The notes: a model not told the origin generated them from the letters alone. 64,000 nucleotides of DNA from Hyphomonadaceae bacterium BL14 (GCA_027627705.1 CP091242.1:1247138-1311137), one strand, 5' to 3'; counted from the stretch's first letter, positions 26,508-36,719 are shown. Numbers and translations: made by a program.

Positions 26508-27689
26508 TCACCATGGCAGGCGGCCACGCCCCGTCAGCGTCCAGCCCATCCAGTGGCGCAGGCCCGGCAGCCGCCCCGACAGGTTGAAGACAATATCGCG
26601 CACCCAACCCAAGAGCCTGGACGAGGACTGGAAAACCGGCGTGAGCGCCCGGCTCATCAGGCCATAATAGGTCGTGGCGGGCCGGCGCGCGCGTTCAGTA
26701 GCCTTGATCGCGTGGTGCACCGGCACGTGGCCGGCCATCGCTGCGGCTAGCTCCGCCGCGTCGCACAGCGCCAGATTGGCGCCCTGCCCCAGCTGCGGGC
26801 TCATGGCGTGGGCCGCATCGCCCAGCAGCATGATCCGCCCGCGCCGCCAGCGCGGACACAGCGTGTCCTGATAGGCGGCATAGGCAAAATCGTTCAGCCC
26901 CGCTTCGCCCACCGCCAGTCCGGCGCGCGGCCAGTAGCGGGTGAAGCCATCACGGAAAGCCTCGTCACCTGCTGCCAGGACTGCGTCGCGCTCAGTGCTG
27001 CGCACCGACCAGAACACGCTCACCCCCGGGCGCCCCAGCGGATCAGCCGGGTTATCGCCCACGGGCAGAAGCCCGATCATGATCCGGCAGCCGTCATACA
27101 CCTGCTCCAGCTCACCCTCGCGCGCGCCATCAGGATCAGGGCGGATGGCCCAGAAGGCCCCCCAGGGGAAGACCCGCTCTCGCGCCTGCGGGCAGACGAT
27201 CCGGCGCAGGCGTGAATGGGCCCCGTCGCACACCACAATGAGATCAAACGGTGCCGTGGTCTCGCCGTCCGCCAGCGTGAGACAGGGCGTATCGGTGTCC
27301 GGCGCTGCGATATCGATCACGTCCGCACCCGTGCGCCAGTTCGCCCCCGCGTCGCGCGCTGCATCCAGCAGCAGGTTGAACAGGCTGGCGCGGTGAATGC
27401 CGACGCCGTAATCGCCTTTGCGTGCATCGCTGTAGCGCAGGTCCAGCACGGTGCGGCCCCTGGCGTTGCGCCCGTTCAGCCGGCTGACCCGCGCCCCGCG
27501 CGCCACGGCCTCGCCGCGCAGGTCCAGTGTATCCAGCGCCAGCAGCCCGCTGGGCTGCAGCAGCAGCCCCGCTCCCACAGGGCGGGGCTCGGCGAAGCGT
27601 TCAAAGATGGTCACCTGATGCCCGGCACGGGCGAGGTGGGCGGCGCTGGCGAGCCCGGCTATGCCACTGCCGACCACCGCCGCGCGCAT
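26508..27689 (-). CDS. FAD-dependent monooxygenase (UbiH/PHBH-type)
   Basis: A 393-residue flavoprotein. The FAD-binding GXGXXG is AVVGSGIAGLASAAHLARAG at the N-terminus; the second FAD motif is IMLLGDAAHAMSPQLGQGAN, and FDLIVVCDGAHSRLR is the conserved DG motif. It resembles salicylate/PHBH-type aromatic hydroxylases; the substrate is not evident. The ATG at 27689 puts the dinucleotide fold at the N-terminus and follows the DNA methyltransferase stop by four bases. Confidence 0.88.
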   Translation of the reverse strand: MRAAVVGSGIAGLASAAHLARAGHQVTIFERFAEPRPVGAGLLLQPSGLLALDTLDLRGEAVARGARVSRLNGRNARGRTVLDLRYSDARKGDYGVGIHRASLFNLLLDAARDAGANWRTGADVIDIAAPDTDTPCLTLADGETTAPFDLIVVCDGAHSRLRRIVCPQARERVFPWGAFWAIRPDPDGAREGELEQVYDGCRIMIGLLPVGDNPADPLGRPGVSVFWSVRSTERDAVLAAGDEAFRDGFTRYWPRAGLAVGEAGLNDFAYAAYQDTLCPRWRRGRIMLLGDAAHAMSPQLGQGANLALCDAAELAAAMAGHVPVHHAIKATERARRPATTYYGLMSRALTPVFQSSSRLLGWVRDIVFNLSGRLPGLRHWMGWTLTGRGRLPW

Positions 27690-27693
27690 CGCG

Positions 27694-28857
27694 CTATTCC
27701 GCCGCCAGCACGGCGGTGCGTGCGTAATCGAGCACCGGCTCGAACAGGCTTTCGCGCAGGAACGCCACCGCGTCCACTGACACGCCATCACCAGCCAGAT
27801 GCAGCGCCGCATTGTCGCGAGACGGCAGGCGGTAATCCTCGGGCAGGCCCATCAGACGGGCGTATTCGCGCGCCGTCATGGGCCGGGTTCTCACCTTGCC
27901 GTTTCTGACCCAGACGACGAACTGGCGGGAGGACCCGCCGCCGGGGGTGCGCAGGCAACCTGCCAGCCCGTCGAAGCGTACTTCGGCGCGCTGGACCTTC
28001 ACGCCGTTCTCAACCCGCATGCGCCGGTACAGCGCGCCCGCCACAGGTCCCGGCCCATTGCGCGCTTCGGCCAGACGCGCACGCGACGGCGCGCTCATCA
28101 TGGCAATCAGACGGCGCGTTTCTTCCGGGCTGTGCCAGGGGATGGTGCGCGCAGGCTCCAGAACATCGATCAGCGCCGCATTGGGGCGTGGCGGCACGGG
28201 CAAGGCCCACCAGACCCAGCTGGCCTTCAACCGGTCCGGCAGCCGCGCCGCCGCCCGTCGCACCGCACCGGTCAGGAAGGGGGAGAGGTGATCGGGCTCG
28301 CTCGCCAGCGCCAGATCATCGGGGATCGGGATATCCTTGCGCAGGGCCAGCACGAACAGGCGCGGGCGCGACTGCGGGGTGAACCAGCGCGCATCGATTT
28401 CCACAGCCCCGAAGCGATAGCCGCCCGCATCCAGCGCCTCGCACAAAGCCGTAAAATCCGCGCCACCCGAACAGGTCAGCAGGCCCGGCACATTCTCCAG
28501 CCCGATCAGGCGCGGCGCCCGGCCTTCGCCCTGCAGCGCCTCTATCAGGTGCCAGAAGCCGTAGAACACGCCCGAGCGCGCGGCTTTCAGCCCGCCTCGC
28601 GGACCGGCCAGCGACAGATCCTGACAGGGAAAGCTCGCCCAGGCGAGATCCGCCGCGCCGGGCAATTCGCCCGGCACCACATCGCCCACATCCCCACCGC
28701 GCAGTCCGTGCGCGCCGAAATTCTCAGTGTAGGCTGCAAGCTTGGCCGGATCGATATCATTGGCGAAATCGCAGCGCCAATGACGTCCGAGGCCCAGACG
28801 GGCCATGCCACCGCCGCAGAAGAACTCGTAAAAACTGTATCGGGAATCAGCGGCCAT
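27694..28857 (-). CDS. DNA (cytosine-5) methyltransferase, orphan
   Basis: A 387-residue C5-methyltransferase. Motif I FFCGGGMARLGLG, catalytic motif IV SFPCQDLSLAG, motif VI ENVPGLL, motif VIII QSRPR and motif X-like GDGVSVDAV are all in order. The target-recognition region (about residues 200-300) gives no readable specificity. No restriction endonuclease or specificity gene is adjacent, and base composition matches its neighbours, so it looks like a resident solitary enzyme. The start at 28857 (MAADSRYSFYEFF) was chosen by family N-terminus. Confidence 0.88.
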   Translation of the reverse strand: MAADSRYSFYEFFCGGGMARLGLGRHWRCDFANDIDPAKLAAYTENFGAHGLRGGDVGDVVPGELPGAADLAWASFPCQDLSLAGPRGGLKAARSGVFYGFWHLIEALQGEGRAPRLIGLENVPGLLTCSGGADFTALCEALDAGGYRFGAVEIDARWFTPQSRPRLFVLALRKDIPIPDDLALASEPDHLSPFLTGAVRRAAARLPDRLKASWVWWALPVPPRPNAALIDVLEPARTIPWHSPEETRRLIAMMSAPSRARLAEARNGPGPVAGALYRRMRVENGVKVQRAEVRFDGLAGCLRTPGGGSSRQFVVWVRNGKVRTRPMTAREYARLMGLPEDYRLPSRDNAALHLAGDGVSVDAVAFLRESLFEPVLDYARTAVLAAE

Positions 28858-28997
28858 GGCCTCAGCATAGCGCGTCCATGCCCCGCGCGAAGCACGGCAG
28901 TGTGGCGCTGCGGCGTTTTGGCCGGCCCGCCAGCGCGTGTTTGCTTTGGCGCGCTGTCGAACCGCAGAACCAGTTCCCACTTTTGCTGACAGCGCGC

Positions 28998-29840
28998 CTA
29001 GTTCGAATCCGATCCAAGCTGACGCGAGCGGCGAGCCGCGGCGGCCACGGCGTTTCGCACCAGGCCTGGCAGGCCAGACCCGCCCATCAGGGCGTCGAGG
29101 CCCGCCTGGGTCGTGCCGCCGGGCGAGGTGACGGTGCGGCGCAGCTCACTGGCATCGCCCTGGCCGCTGGTCAGCAGCGCGCCGGAGCCCGCCACCGTGC
29201 GCACGGCCAGTCTCTGGGCCAGCTCGCGCGGCAGGCCCTCGGCTTCAGCTGCGGCGGCCAGCGCCTCGCAGAACAGGAAGACATAGGCGGGCCCGGACCC
29301 GGACACGGCCGTAACCACGTCCATCAGGCGCTCATCATCCACCCACTCCACCGGACCGGCCGGTTTCAGCAACATTTCGGCCCGCGCGCGCTCGTCAGGG
29401 CCGTCACCGGCTTCATTGGCCACGCACACCGAGACACCCTTGCCGATGGCACCGGGCGTGTTGGGCATGGCGCGCACGGCCGGACGGCCCGGCAGCGCCC
29501 GGCCCAGCGTGCGCAGCGTCACACCTGCAGCGATCGACACCACAAGCGCGTCCTCGGGCAGTTGATCTTTGAGCGGGGCGAGCACATCGGTGACCATGGC
29601 CGGCTTGACCGCAATCACGATATCGCTGACCTGCCGGGCCAGCGTCGGCGTCAGCGCCGGTTCGCAACGCACGCCATTGGCGTCAGCCAGCGCGCGCGCG
29701 GCATCGCTCAAATTCGGGTCGATGAACACGATCCGTTCGGGCTCGACCCGGTTGCGTGATTTTTTCAGCCAGCCCGCCGCAAGAGCCGCACCCATGCGGC
29801 CGGCGCCGATCAGCGCGATTAGACCTAGTGTATCTGACAT
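28998..29840 (-). CDS. proC: Pyrroline-5-carboxylate reductase
   Basis: A 280-residue enzyme of the last step of proline synthesis (NAD(P)H reduction of pyrroline-5-carboxylate). The Rossmann start is LIALIGAGRMGAALAAGWLK; the conserved C-terminal signature is seen as TVAGSGALLTSGQGDASELR followed by TSPGGTTQAGLDAL. Usual length. It sits just downstream of the YbjN-like gene with a six-base gap, probably in one operon. Confidence 0.95.
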   Translation of the reverse strand: MSDTLGLIALIGAGRMGAALAAGWLKKSRNRVEPERIVFIDPNLSDAARALADANGVRCEPALTPTLARQVSDIVIAVKPAMVTDVLAPLKDQLPEDALVVSIAAGVTLRTLGRALPGRPAVRAMPNTPGAIGKGVSVCVANEAGDGPDERARAEMLLKPAGPVEWVDDERLMDVVTAVSGSGPAYVFLFCEALAAAAEAEGLPRELAQRLAVRTVAGSGALLTSGQGDASELRRTVTSPGGTTQAGLDALMGGSGLPGLVRNAVAAAARRSRQLGSDSN

Positions 29841-29846
29841 AACGGT

Positions 29847-30344
29847 TCAGGCTTCCCCGACCGTATCAAACATGGCCGCCGCGACCGCTTCGGTCGGGGT
29901 TTTCCCGCTCCACAGCAGATAGTGGAAGGCTGGGTAAAGCCGCTCGCCGGCCTCCTTGGCCGCAACGATCAGCGCTGCCGCCTGCGCCTCCGACACCCGG
30001 TCAAGGTCCGGCAATGTCAGTGCGTGACGGAAGACAATCGAGCCGTCATCGCTCCACACATCAAAATGTCCAACCCAAAGCCGCTCATTGAGGCGCGTGA
30101 TCAGTTCGCACACTTCGCGCAGGCGATGGTCGGGCGCTTTCAGCTCCAGGCTGGCGCAGATATGGATGACGTCCAGTTCCGGGCGGTAGGCGAACCAGAT
30201 CTGGTGATCGCGCCAAGCACCCGGCACAGCCATGTGCAGCTCCAACTCGTCGCGCTCATAGGGATATTGCTCGGCCACGACGGCCTGTTCGATGGATTCG
30301 AGCGGATCAAACACGCCCGATACTTCCTGGGTATTGAGATCCAT
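29847..30344 (-). CDS. YbjN domain-containing protein
   Basis: A 165-residue cytoplasmic protein of the YbjN type (type III chaperone-like fold). Landmarks: WFAYRPELDVIHICASLELK, a central LITRLNERLWVGHFDVW and VFRHALTLPD. The ATG at 30344 follows a good GGGGAGAGG ribosome site, which decided the start. It precedes proC in the same direction, a pairing common in alphaproteobacteria. Molecular function unknown. Confidence 0.85.
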   Translation of the reverse strand: MDLNTQEVSGVFDPLESIEQAVVAEQYPYERDELELHMAVPGAWRDHQIWFAYRPELDVIHICASLELKAPDHRLREVCELITRLNERLWVGHFDVWSDDGSIVFRHALTLPDLDRVSEAQAAALIVAAKEAGERLYPAFHYLLWSGKTPTEAVAAAMFDTVGEA

Positions 30345-30465
30345 GCCGGTCCTCTCCCCTTGCAACGCGCGACTCAAATTCGGCGGGCCGGCGCGTGGAC
30401 TGACGGTAAGCCGCCGCCGGACGCGCGCGCAACAGCGCATTTGAGTCTGGATGCAAGGCGTTTGC

Positions 30466-30768
30466 TTATTTGGGCTTTTTCGCCGTGGTGGGTTTCGCTG
30501 CCGGCTTTCGGGCGGCGGGTTTTGGCGCGGCGGCCGCTTCCAGAGCCGCCAGACGGGCTTTGAGTGATTCGATTTCGGCGAGCGCCGCGTCACTCTGGGC
30601 GCGCAGGCTTTCAACCTCGTCGCGCGTGACCAGATCCAGCTCGGACGCCATGCGTTCGGCTTGGGCGCGGAACACCGCGCGCGCCTCTTCTCCGGCGGAC
30701 TGAGCGGCGCTGAACGCGTCCGTCATCAGGTCGGCGAAATCGGCGAACAAGGGACTGCGAGACTGCAT
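30466..30768 (-). CDS. ubiK: Ubiquinone biosynthesis accessory factor UbiK (BMFP family)
   Basis: A 100-residue protein: an amphipathic N-terminal helix (LFADFADLMTDAFSAAQSAG), a coiled coil with VTRDEVESLRAQSDAALAEI, and a basic Ala/Pro/Lys tail. This is the BMFP/UbiK architecture, a membrane-binding trimer that aids aerobic ubiquinone assembly. It is divergent from lgt across about 107 bases. The start at 30768 matches family N-termini. Confidence 0.85.
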   Translation of the reverse strand: MQSRSPLFADFADLMTDAFSAAQSAGEEARAVFRAQAERMASELDLVTRDEVESLRAQSDAALAEIESLKARLAALEAAAAPKPAARKPAAKPTTAKKPK

Positions 30769-30875
30769 GACATCACCACCTGCTCTGCTATGAAGGCGTA
30801 TATAGGCGCTCGCCCCACCCTTGTGCAACGCGCGTGGCGCCGCATTCGATCCGAACACCTGCCCGGAGCCCGTCC

Positions 30876-31727
30876 ATGCAGCCCTGCCAGTCCAGCTTCG
30901 ACCTGATCGATCCGGTACTGTTTTCCATCGGCTGGTTCGAGCTGCGCTGGTACGCGCTGGCTTACATCGCCGGGCTGTTCCTCGGCTACATGCTGGTGCT
31001 GCACGTGACCAAGCGCCCGGCCCTGTGGGGCACGACGCCCAAGACGCAGATCGCACCCTTCGACACGAAATTTGTCGAGGATCTTTTGTTGTGGGTGATG
31101 GTGGGCGTGATCGGCGGCGGGCGGATCGGCTTTGTCCTGTTCTACCAGACCAGCATGATCTGGGAGGAGCCGCTGCGCGTGATAACCGGCATCACCGATG
31201 GCGGGATGAGCTTTCATGGCGGGCTGATCGGCGTAGCGCTGGCGATGTATCTCACGGCGCGCGCCCATGGTGCCCCGCTCTTGCGCGTCGCTGACGCAGT
31301 AGCGCTGGCCACGCCCATCGGCCTCTTGCTGGGGCGGCTGGCCAATTTCATCAATGGCGAGCTGTGGGGCCGGCCGGCACCGGACCTGCCCTGGGCAATG
31401 ACATTCGCCGCGGACCGGCTCTGCCTGGCGCGTCACCCCAGCCAGCTTTACGAAGCCTTCCTGGAAGGTGCGGTGCTGCTGGCGATCCTGACCGTTCTGG
31501 TCTGGCGCTTCCGCGCGCTGGCCAGACCCGGCCTCGTCACCGGCGCATTCCTGATCGGCTACGGCGTGTTCCGCGCGTCTGTCGAGCTGGTGCGCGAACC
31601 GGACCGGCAGATGCCCGAAGCTCTACAGGGCTATGTCACCATGGGCATGCTGCTGTGCATTCCGATGATCCTGGCAGGCGCGTACCTGGTGTGGCGCGCC
31701 CGCACCCAGCCCGCAGCCAAGGCCTGA
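30876..31727 (+). CDS. lgt: Phosphatidylglycerol--prolipoprotein diacylglyceryl transferase
   Basis: A 283-residue inner-membrane enzyme transferring diacylglyceryl to the lipobox cysteine of prolipoproteins. Seven hydrophobic helices; signature regions GGRIGFVLFY, GGMSFHGGLIG and GRLANFINGELWGRPAPDLPW. The start MQPCQSSFDLIDPVLFSIG at 30876 was preferred to an ATG 42 bases upstream because it fits family N-termini. Followed after 12 bases by the MidA-like gene. Confidence 0.95.
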   Translation: MQPCQSSFDLIDPVLFSIGWFELRWYALAYIAGLFLGYMLVLHVTKRPALWGTTPKTQIAPFDTKFVEDLLLWVMVGVIGGGRIGFVLFYQTSMIWEEPLRVITGITDGGMSFHGGLIGVALAMYLTARAHGAPLLRVADAVALATPIGLLLGRLANFINGELWGRPAPDLPWAMTFAADRLCLARHPSQLYEAFLEGAVLLAILTVLVWRFRALARPGLVTGAFLIGYGVFRASVELVREPDRQMPEALQGYVTMGMLLCIPMILAGAYLVWRARTQPAAKA

Positions 31728-31739
31728 TCTGCATCTGAC

Positions 31740-32873
31740 ATGACCGAGGAATTCCGCCCCGCTGAAGTGCTCGCTGCGCGCCTGCGCGACCGCATCACCA
31801 GCGAAGGCCCCCTGCCCGTCAGCGCCTACATGATGCAGGCACTGTTTGATCCCATGGCCGGCTTCTACGCCACCAAGGATCCGCTGGGGGCCCACAACGA
31901 CTTCATCACCGCCCCGGAAATCAGCCAGATGTTCGGAGAGCTGATCGGGCTGTGGGCGGTGGAGTGCTGGAGCCAGATGGGCGAGCCCGACCCGGTCCAG
32001 CTCATCGAGCTCGGCCCCGGCACCGGGCGCATGATGAGCGATGTCGTGCGCGTGCTGCGCGCGGCACCGGGCCTCATCGACGCGGCCGAAGCCACGCTGG
32101 TTGAGGTCAGCCCGGCGCTGAAAATGGTTCAGGGACGCACGCTGGCCGGAGCGCCGGTCCCGATACGCTGGGCACCGCGTCTGGAAGCCGTGCGGCCGGG
32201 CACGACACTTCTTTTGGCCAATGAATTCCTCGACTGCCTGCCCATCCGTCAGGCGGTGAAGCATGACGGCGTCTGGCGCGAGCGCTGCGTGGCGATGCAT
32301 CCCGATGACGCCGAGCGCTTTGCCTTCGTCCTCGGCGCAGCGTTCAGCGCGCCTGACCTGGCCCTGATCCCGGAAGCCTTGCGTGATCTGCCGGACGGGT
32401 CGCTGGTGGAGCTGCGCCCGGCTGACGCGGCGGTGATCGACGCCGTGGCCGAGCGGCTGAATGATCATCCCGGCTATGCGCTGTTCATCGACTATGGCGC
32501 GACCGGGCCCGAGCACGGCGACACGCTGCAGGCCATCCGCAAGCACGAGAAGGTCGATCCGCTCGACGCGCCCGGCACAGCCGACCTGACCGCCTGGGTG
32601 GCGTTCGACGCGCTGGCGCGCGAGGGGCTCAGGGCCGGACTGCAGGTGTTTGGCCCGGCGCAGCAGGGTGGCTTTCTCAAGGGCCTCGGCCTGGACGTGC
32701 GCGCCGCCCTGCTTGCCAAGGCTCAGGACACAGCGGGCCGCGCCCGGCTGGAGCGTCAGGCCGCCAGGCTGAGCGCACCGGAGGAGATGGGCACCCTGTT
32801 CAAGGTGATCGCCTTCGCTTCGCCGGGCCTCGCCCCGCCGCCGGGTCTTGACCGGTTCGTCCCGCCGCAGTGA
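31740..32873 (+). CDS. SAM-dependent methyltransferase, MidA/NDUFAF7 family
   Basis: A 377-residue protein of PF02636. Landmarks: DFITAPEISQMFGELIGLW, the SAM-binding LIELGPGTGRMMSDVVRVLR, LLLANEFLDCLPIRQ and FIDYG. The eukaryotic homologue NDUFAF7 methylates an arginine of complex I; the bacterial substrate is not settled. The lgt-then-this-gene order is common in alphaproteobacteria, although the usual third gene (a laccase-domain pgeF) is absent here. Confidence 0.9.
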   Translation: MTEEFRPAEVLAARLRDRITSEGPLPVSAYMMQALFDPMAGFYATKDPLGAHNDFITAPEISQMFGELIGLWAVECWSQMGEPDPVQLIELGPGTGRMMSDVVRVLRAAPGLIDAAEATLVEVSPALKMVQGRTLAGAPVPIRWAPRLEAVRPGTTLLLANEFLDCLPIRQAVKHDGVWRERCVAMHPDDAERFAFVLGAAFSAPDLALIPEALRDLPDGSLVELRPADAAVIDAVAERLNDHPGYALFIDYGATGPEHGDTLQAIRKHEKVDPLDAPGTADLTAWVAFDALAREGLRAGLQVFGPAQQGGFLKGLGLDVRAALLAKAQDTAGRARLERQAARLSAPEEMGTLFKVIAFASPGLAPPPGLDRFVPPQ

Positions 32874-32948
32874 CCGCAGGAAGTGAACGGCGTTCATTTC
32901 GCCTTGCCCGCCCCGCGCGGCCATGATCCCCTGCGCGCCCCATCATGA

Positions 32949-33803
<855 letters not shown>

Positions 33804-33825
33804 CACAACGGCTTCAAGCGCTGGC

Positions 33826-33899
33826 GACTCGCTGTTTCGTTCCTGAAGCGTTCCGCAAAATCCCTGCTACGCCCATGGCTTGGCTTAACGCCCGATTAA
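33826..33899 (+). promoter_or_regulatory. ftsZ promoter region with CtrA box and GANTC methylation site
   Basis: TTAA at 33885-33888 and TTAA at 33896-33899 are separated by exactly seven bases, a perfect CtrA recognition sequence, 67 bases before the ftsZ ATG. A GACTC (GANTC) site, the CcrM methylation target, lies at 33826-33830. Both signals are known in the Caulobacter ftsZ promoter, where CtrA represses and GcrA/CcrM act; the equivalent control here is inferred. Confidence 0.7.
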
Positions 33900-33965
33900 A
33901 CAACGCGGCGCATGGTTGATGGATAATGAGGCCTTAAATCCCCAATCCTCGCTGGAGCCCCATCC

Positions 33966-35567
33966 ATGCCCCTCAACCTGTCCGCGCCCGAAACCACTGA
34001 GCTCAAGCCGCGAATCCTCGTGTTTGGCGTCGGCGGCGCCGGCGGCAATGCCGTTAACAACATGATCGACGCGTCACTGGAGGGCGTGGATTTTGTGGTC
34101 GCCAATACCGACGCTCAGGCACTGGCCCGCTCGCGCTGCGAGCGCCGGGTGCAGATGGGTGCCGGCATCACCGAGGGTCTGGGTGCCGGGGCGCGCCCCG
34201 AGGTCGGCCAGCAGGCAGCTGAGGACTCTCTGGCGGAGATCACCGAGCAGCTTCAGGGCGCGCACATGGTGTTCATCACCGCAGGCATGGGCGGCGGCAC
34301 TGGCACCGGTGCCGCGCCGGTCATCGCGCGCGCCGCGCGTGAGCTGAATATCCTGACCGTGGGCGTCATCACCAAGCCATTCCAGTTCGAAGGCTCGCGC
34401 CGCATGCGCTTGGCCGAGGAAGGCATCGAGCGCCTTCAGCAGCATGTCGATACGCTGATCATCATTCCCAACCAGAACCTGTTCCGCATCGCCACCGAGA
34501 AGACCACCTTCGCCGAAGCGTTCTCGCTGGCCGACCAGGTGCTGCACTCGGGCGTGCGCGGCATCACCGATCTGATGGTTATGCCCGGCCTGATCAATCT
34601 GGACTTCGCCGATGTGCGCACCGTGATGAACGAGATGGGCAAGGCGATGATGGGCACCGGCGAGGCCACGGGCGACAAGCGCGCCATCGAAGCGGCCAAC
34701 AACGCCATCAACAACCCCCTGCTCGACGACGTGTCGATGAAGGGTGCCAAGGGCGTGCTCATCAACATCACCGGCGGCATGGACATGACGCTGTATGAAG
34801 TCGACGAGGCGGCCAACCGCATCCGCGACGAGGTGGACGAAGACGCCAATATCATCGTGGGCTCCACGTTTGACGAAGCTCTTGAGGGCATCATCCGTGT
34901 GTCCGTCGTTGCCACCGGCATTGACGGCGAAGCCCTCCAGGCCGCCGATCCGCGCCGCCGCGCTCCCGCTGAAGTCACCCCGGCCTGGAAAGGCCGCGAA
35001 GCCCGCCCGCAGCGCCAGGCCGAACCGCTGGTGCGCCGCGCAGCCGACGCTGTGGCTGTGAACGAAACCCCGCACGCCGCGCCGTTCGCCCCGGCGGCTC
35101 AGACCCCTGTTGAGACCGCCGCCACCTATGTGGAGACGACCGGCATTACCGATCACCACCCGCAAGATCACTACAACGAAGCCCATGTCTGGGACGAGAT
35201 CCCTGAAGCGCCTGCCGAGAAACCGGCCGTGGTCCACGCCCAGGAGCGCCTGGCGCGCGAGGTGAACGCGCCGCTTCAGACAGCCCCTGCTGCACACCCG
35301 CAAGCCGACGCGCCGCGCGGCCTGCGCTCGCTGTTCGGCCGCCGCCCGAAGCCGGCCCCGGCCACGGTCAAGCGTGATCCGCTGAGCTCGCGCCCGGCAG
35401 AAGCCCCGCCGGCGCGCCAGGCAGCCCCCCAGCCTACCCCGCGTGCCACGGCCCACACCGTGCGTCAGGTCCAGCCGGTTCCTGCGCCGCGCGGCGATCT
35501 ATTCGGTGAAACCCTGGACGAAGGCGAACTGGAAATCCCCGCCTTTCTGCGCCGCCAGGCCAACTAG
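33966..35567 (+). CDS. ftsZ: Cell division GTPase FtsZ
   Basis: A 533-residue tubulin homologue forming the division ring. N-terminal GTP loop [12 protein letters not shown], tubulin signature [15 protein letters not shown], and T7 synergy loop [11 protein letters not shown] are all intact. Residues about 320-515 form a long Ala/Pro-rich linker, and the extreme C-terminus [12 protein letters not shown] is the conserved peptide that binds FtsA and other partners. A long linker is typical of Caulobacter-type FtsZ. It is preceded by its own promoter and followed by a strong terminator; ftsQ and ftsA are not upstream. Confidence 0.97.
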   Translation: MPLNLSAPETTELKPRILVFGVGGAGGNAVNNMIDASLEGVDFVVANTDAQALARSRCERRVQMGAGITEGLGAGARPEVGQQAAEDSLAEITEQLQGAHMVFITAGMGGGTGTGAAPVIARAARELNILTVGVITKPFQFEGSRRMRLAEEGIERLQQHVDTLIIIPNQNLFRIATEKTTFAEAFSLADQVLHSGVRGITDLMVMPGLINLDFADVRTVMNEMGKAMMGTGEATGDKRAIEAANNAINNPLLDDVSMKGAKGVLINITGGMDMTLYEVDEAANRIRDEVDEDANIIVGSTFDEALEGIIRVSVVATGIDGEALQAADPRRRAPAEVTPAWKGREARPQRQAEPLVRRAADAVAVNETPHAAPFAPAAQTPVETAATYVETTGITDHHPQDHYNEAHVWDEIPEAPAEKPAVVHAQERLAREVNAPLQTAPAAHPQADAPRGLRSLFGRRPKPAPATVKRDPLSSRPAEAPPARQAAPQPTPRATAHTVRQVQPVPAPRGDLFGETLDEGELEIPAFLRRQAN

Positions 35568-35591
35568 CGTCACCTGCCCCCTCAGTCAGAC

Positions 35592-35623
35592 AAGGCCGCC
35601 GGGCTCGCCCGGCGGCCTTTTTT
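35592..35623 (+). terminator. Rho-independent terminator after ftsZ
   Basis: A 13-bp perfect stem (AAGGCCGCCGGGC / GCCCGGCGGCCTT) with a two-base loop is followed by a T-run ending at 35623, 25 bases after the ftsZ stop. It separates ftsZ from lpxC, so lpxC must have its own promoter. Confidence 0.92.
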
Positions 35624-35680
35624 GCACGTGAAGCATTCGCGGTGGTGCCCGGCTGGCCGGGTCCGGTTCGCGTAACATGG

Positions 35681-35709
35681 TGCAACAATCGTTTAATTGC
35701 TGTGTTGCA
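35681..35709. promoter_or_regulatory. Inverted repeat upstream of lpxC
   Basis: TGCAACA at 35681-35687 and TGTTGCA at 35703-35709 form a 7-bp inverted repeat with a 15-base AT-richer spacer, about 100 bases before the lpxC start. Position between the ftsZ terminator and lpxC suggests a regulator site or part of the promoter. No known regulator matches by eye. Confidence 0.4.
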
Positions 35710-35809
35710 GCAAAGCCGTAGAGTGCTGCACCGATGAGGGGTGTTGCGCTCTGAAAGTCACGCGTGGAGAAGCGCGCGGGCGCAAGACAAAACAGACCGG
35801 GTAGACGAG

Positions 35810-36709
35810 ATGATGGAACGCACCACACTGGCCGCTCCGGCCGTTTGCGCCGGCATAGGCCTGCACACTGGTGCCCGTGTGCGCATGGTGATGAAACCCG
35901 CCGCGGTGGGTTCCGGCATCGTGTTTGATCGCACCGATCTCACCCTGGACGACACCCGGATTCCGGCCCGGCGCGAGTATGTGCGCTCGACCGATCTGGG
36001 CACCACCTTGGTCAATGACGCCGGTGCCTCGGTGGCGACGGTAGAGCATCTCATGGCGGCCCTTGCGGGGCTGGGCGTGGATGATGTGCTGCTCGAGCTC
36101 GACGGCCCCGAAGCGCCCGCCATGGACGGCTCATCGGCCCCCTTTGTGGAGCTGATGCTGCATGCGGGCCTCAAAACCAGCGCCGCGCCGCGCCGCGCCA
36201 TTCAGGTGCTGCGCCCGGTTTCGGTGAGCGATGGTGCGCGTCAGGCCGAGTTCCTGCCTGCGCTGAAGCAGACCATCGATATCGAGATCGATTTCAGCGA
36301 TCCGGCCATTGGACGTCAGGCCTTCGCGTTCGAAGTCACGCGTGAAAACTTCCGCACCCTGGTGGCACCGGCGCGCACGTTCGGCTTCCGCCGTGATCTA
36401 GGCGCGCTTCTGAGCGCCGGCCTGGCTCGCGGCAGTTCGCTGGACAATTCGGTTGTGCTCACAGACAGCGGCGTGGAAAACCCCGAGGGCCTGCGCTTTG
36501 CTGACGAGTTCGTGCGCCACAAGGCGCTGGACGTGCTGGGCGATCTGTATCTGGCCGGTGCGCCGATCCTGGGCCTCTACCGCGCCACCCGTCCCGGCCA
36601 TGGCCTGAACGCCAAGGCGCTGGGCGCACTGCTGGCCGATACCAGTGCCTGGCGGTGGGTCAATCTGCGCGAGGCCGATGACGGCGAAGTCTGGCGCGCC
36701 CAAGGCTAG
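35810..36709 (+). CDS. lpxC: UDP-3-O-acyl-N-acetylglucosamine deacetylase
   Basis: A 299-residue zinc enzyme, first committed step of lipid A synthesis. The start MMERTTLAAPAVCAGIGLHTG was chosen by family N-terminus. Zinc ligands lie in VEHLMAAL and HKALDVLGDLYL; the catalytic HGLN motif follows (PGHGLNAKAL). The ftsZ-lpxC order is widely conserved. It presumably uses a promoter between the ftsZ terminator and 35810. Confidence 0.95.
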   Translation: MMERTTLAAPAVCAGIGLHTGARVRMVMKPAAVGSGIVFDRTDLTLDDTRIPARREYVRSTDLGTTLVNDAGASVATVEHLMAALAGLGVDDVLLELDGPEAPAMDGSSAPFVELMLHAGLKTSAAPRRAIQVLRPVSVSDGARQAEFLPALKQTIDIEIDFSDPAIGRQAFAFEVTRENFRTLVAPARTFGFRRDLGALLSAGLARGSSLDNSVVLTDSGVENPEGLRFADEFVRHKALDVLGDLYLAGAPILGLYRATRPGHGLNAKALGALLADTSAWRWVNLREADDGEVWRAQG

Positions 36710-36719
36710 GCTGAAAATC

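Noticed and set aside
27694..28857. Restriction-modification system
   Set aside because: Only the methyltransferase is present; both neighbours are metabolic genes.
28999..29012. GTTCGAATCC resembling a tRNA T-arm
   Set aside because: It lies at the proC stop codon, with no matching acceptor stem, anticodon arm or CCA around it.
34074..35456. A long minus-strand open frame (460 codons) opposite ftsZ
   Set aside because: GC-rich genes leave long open frames on the opposite strand. The predicted protein is low-complexity Arg/Gly/His-rich and the plus strand is unmistakable ftsZ.
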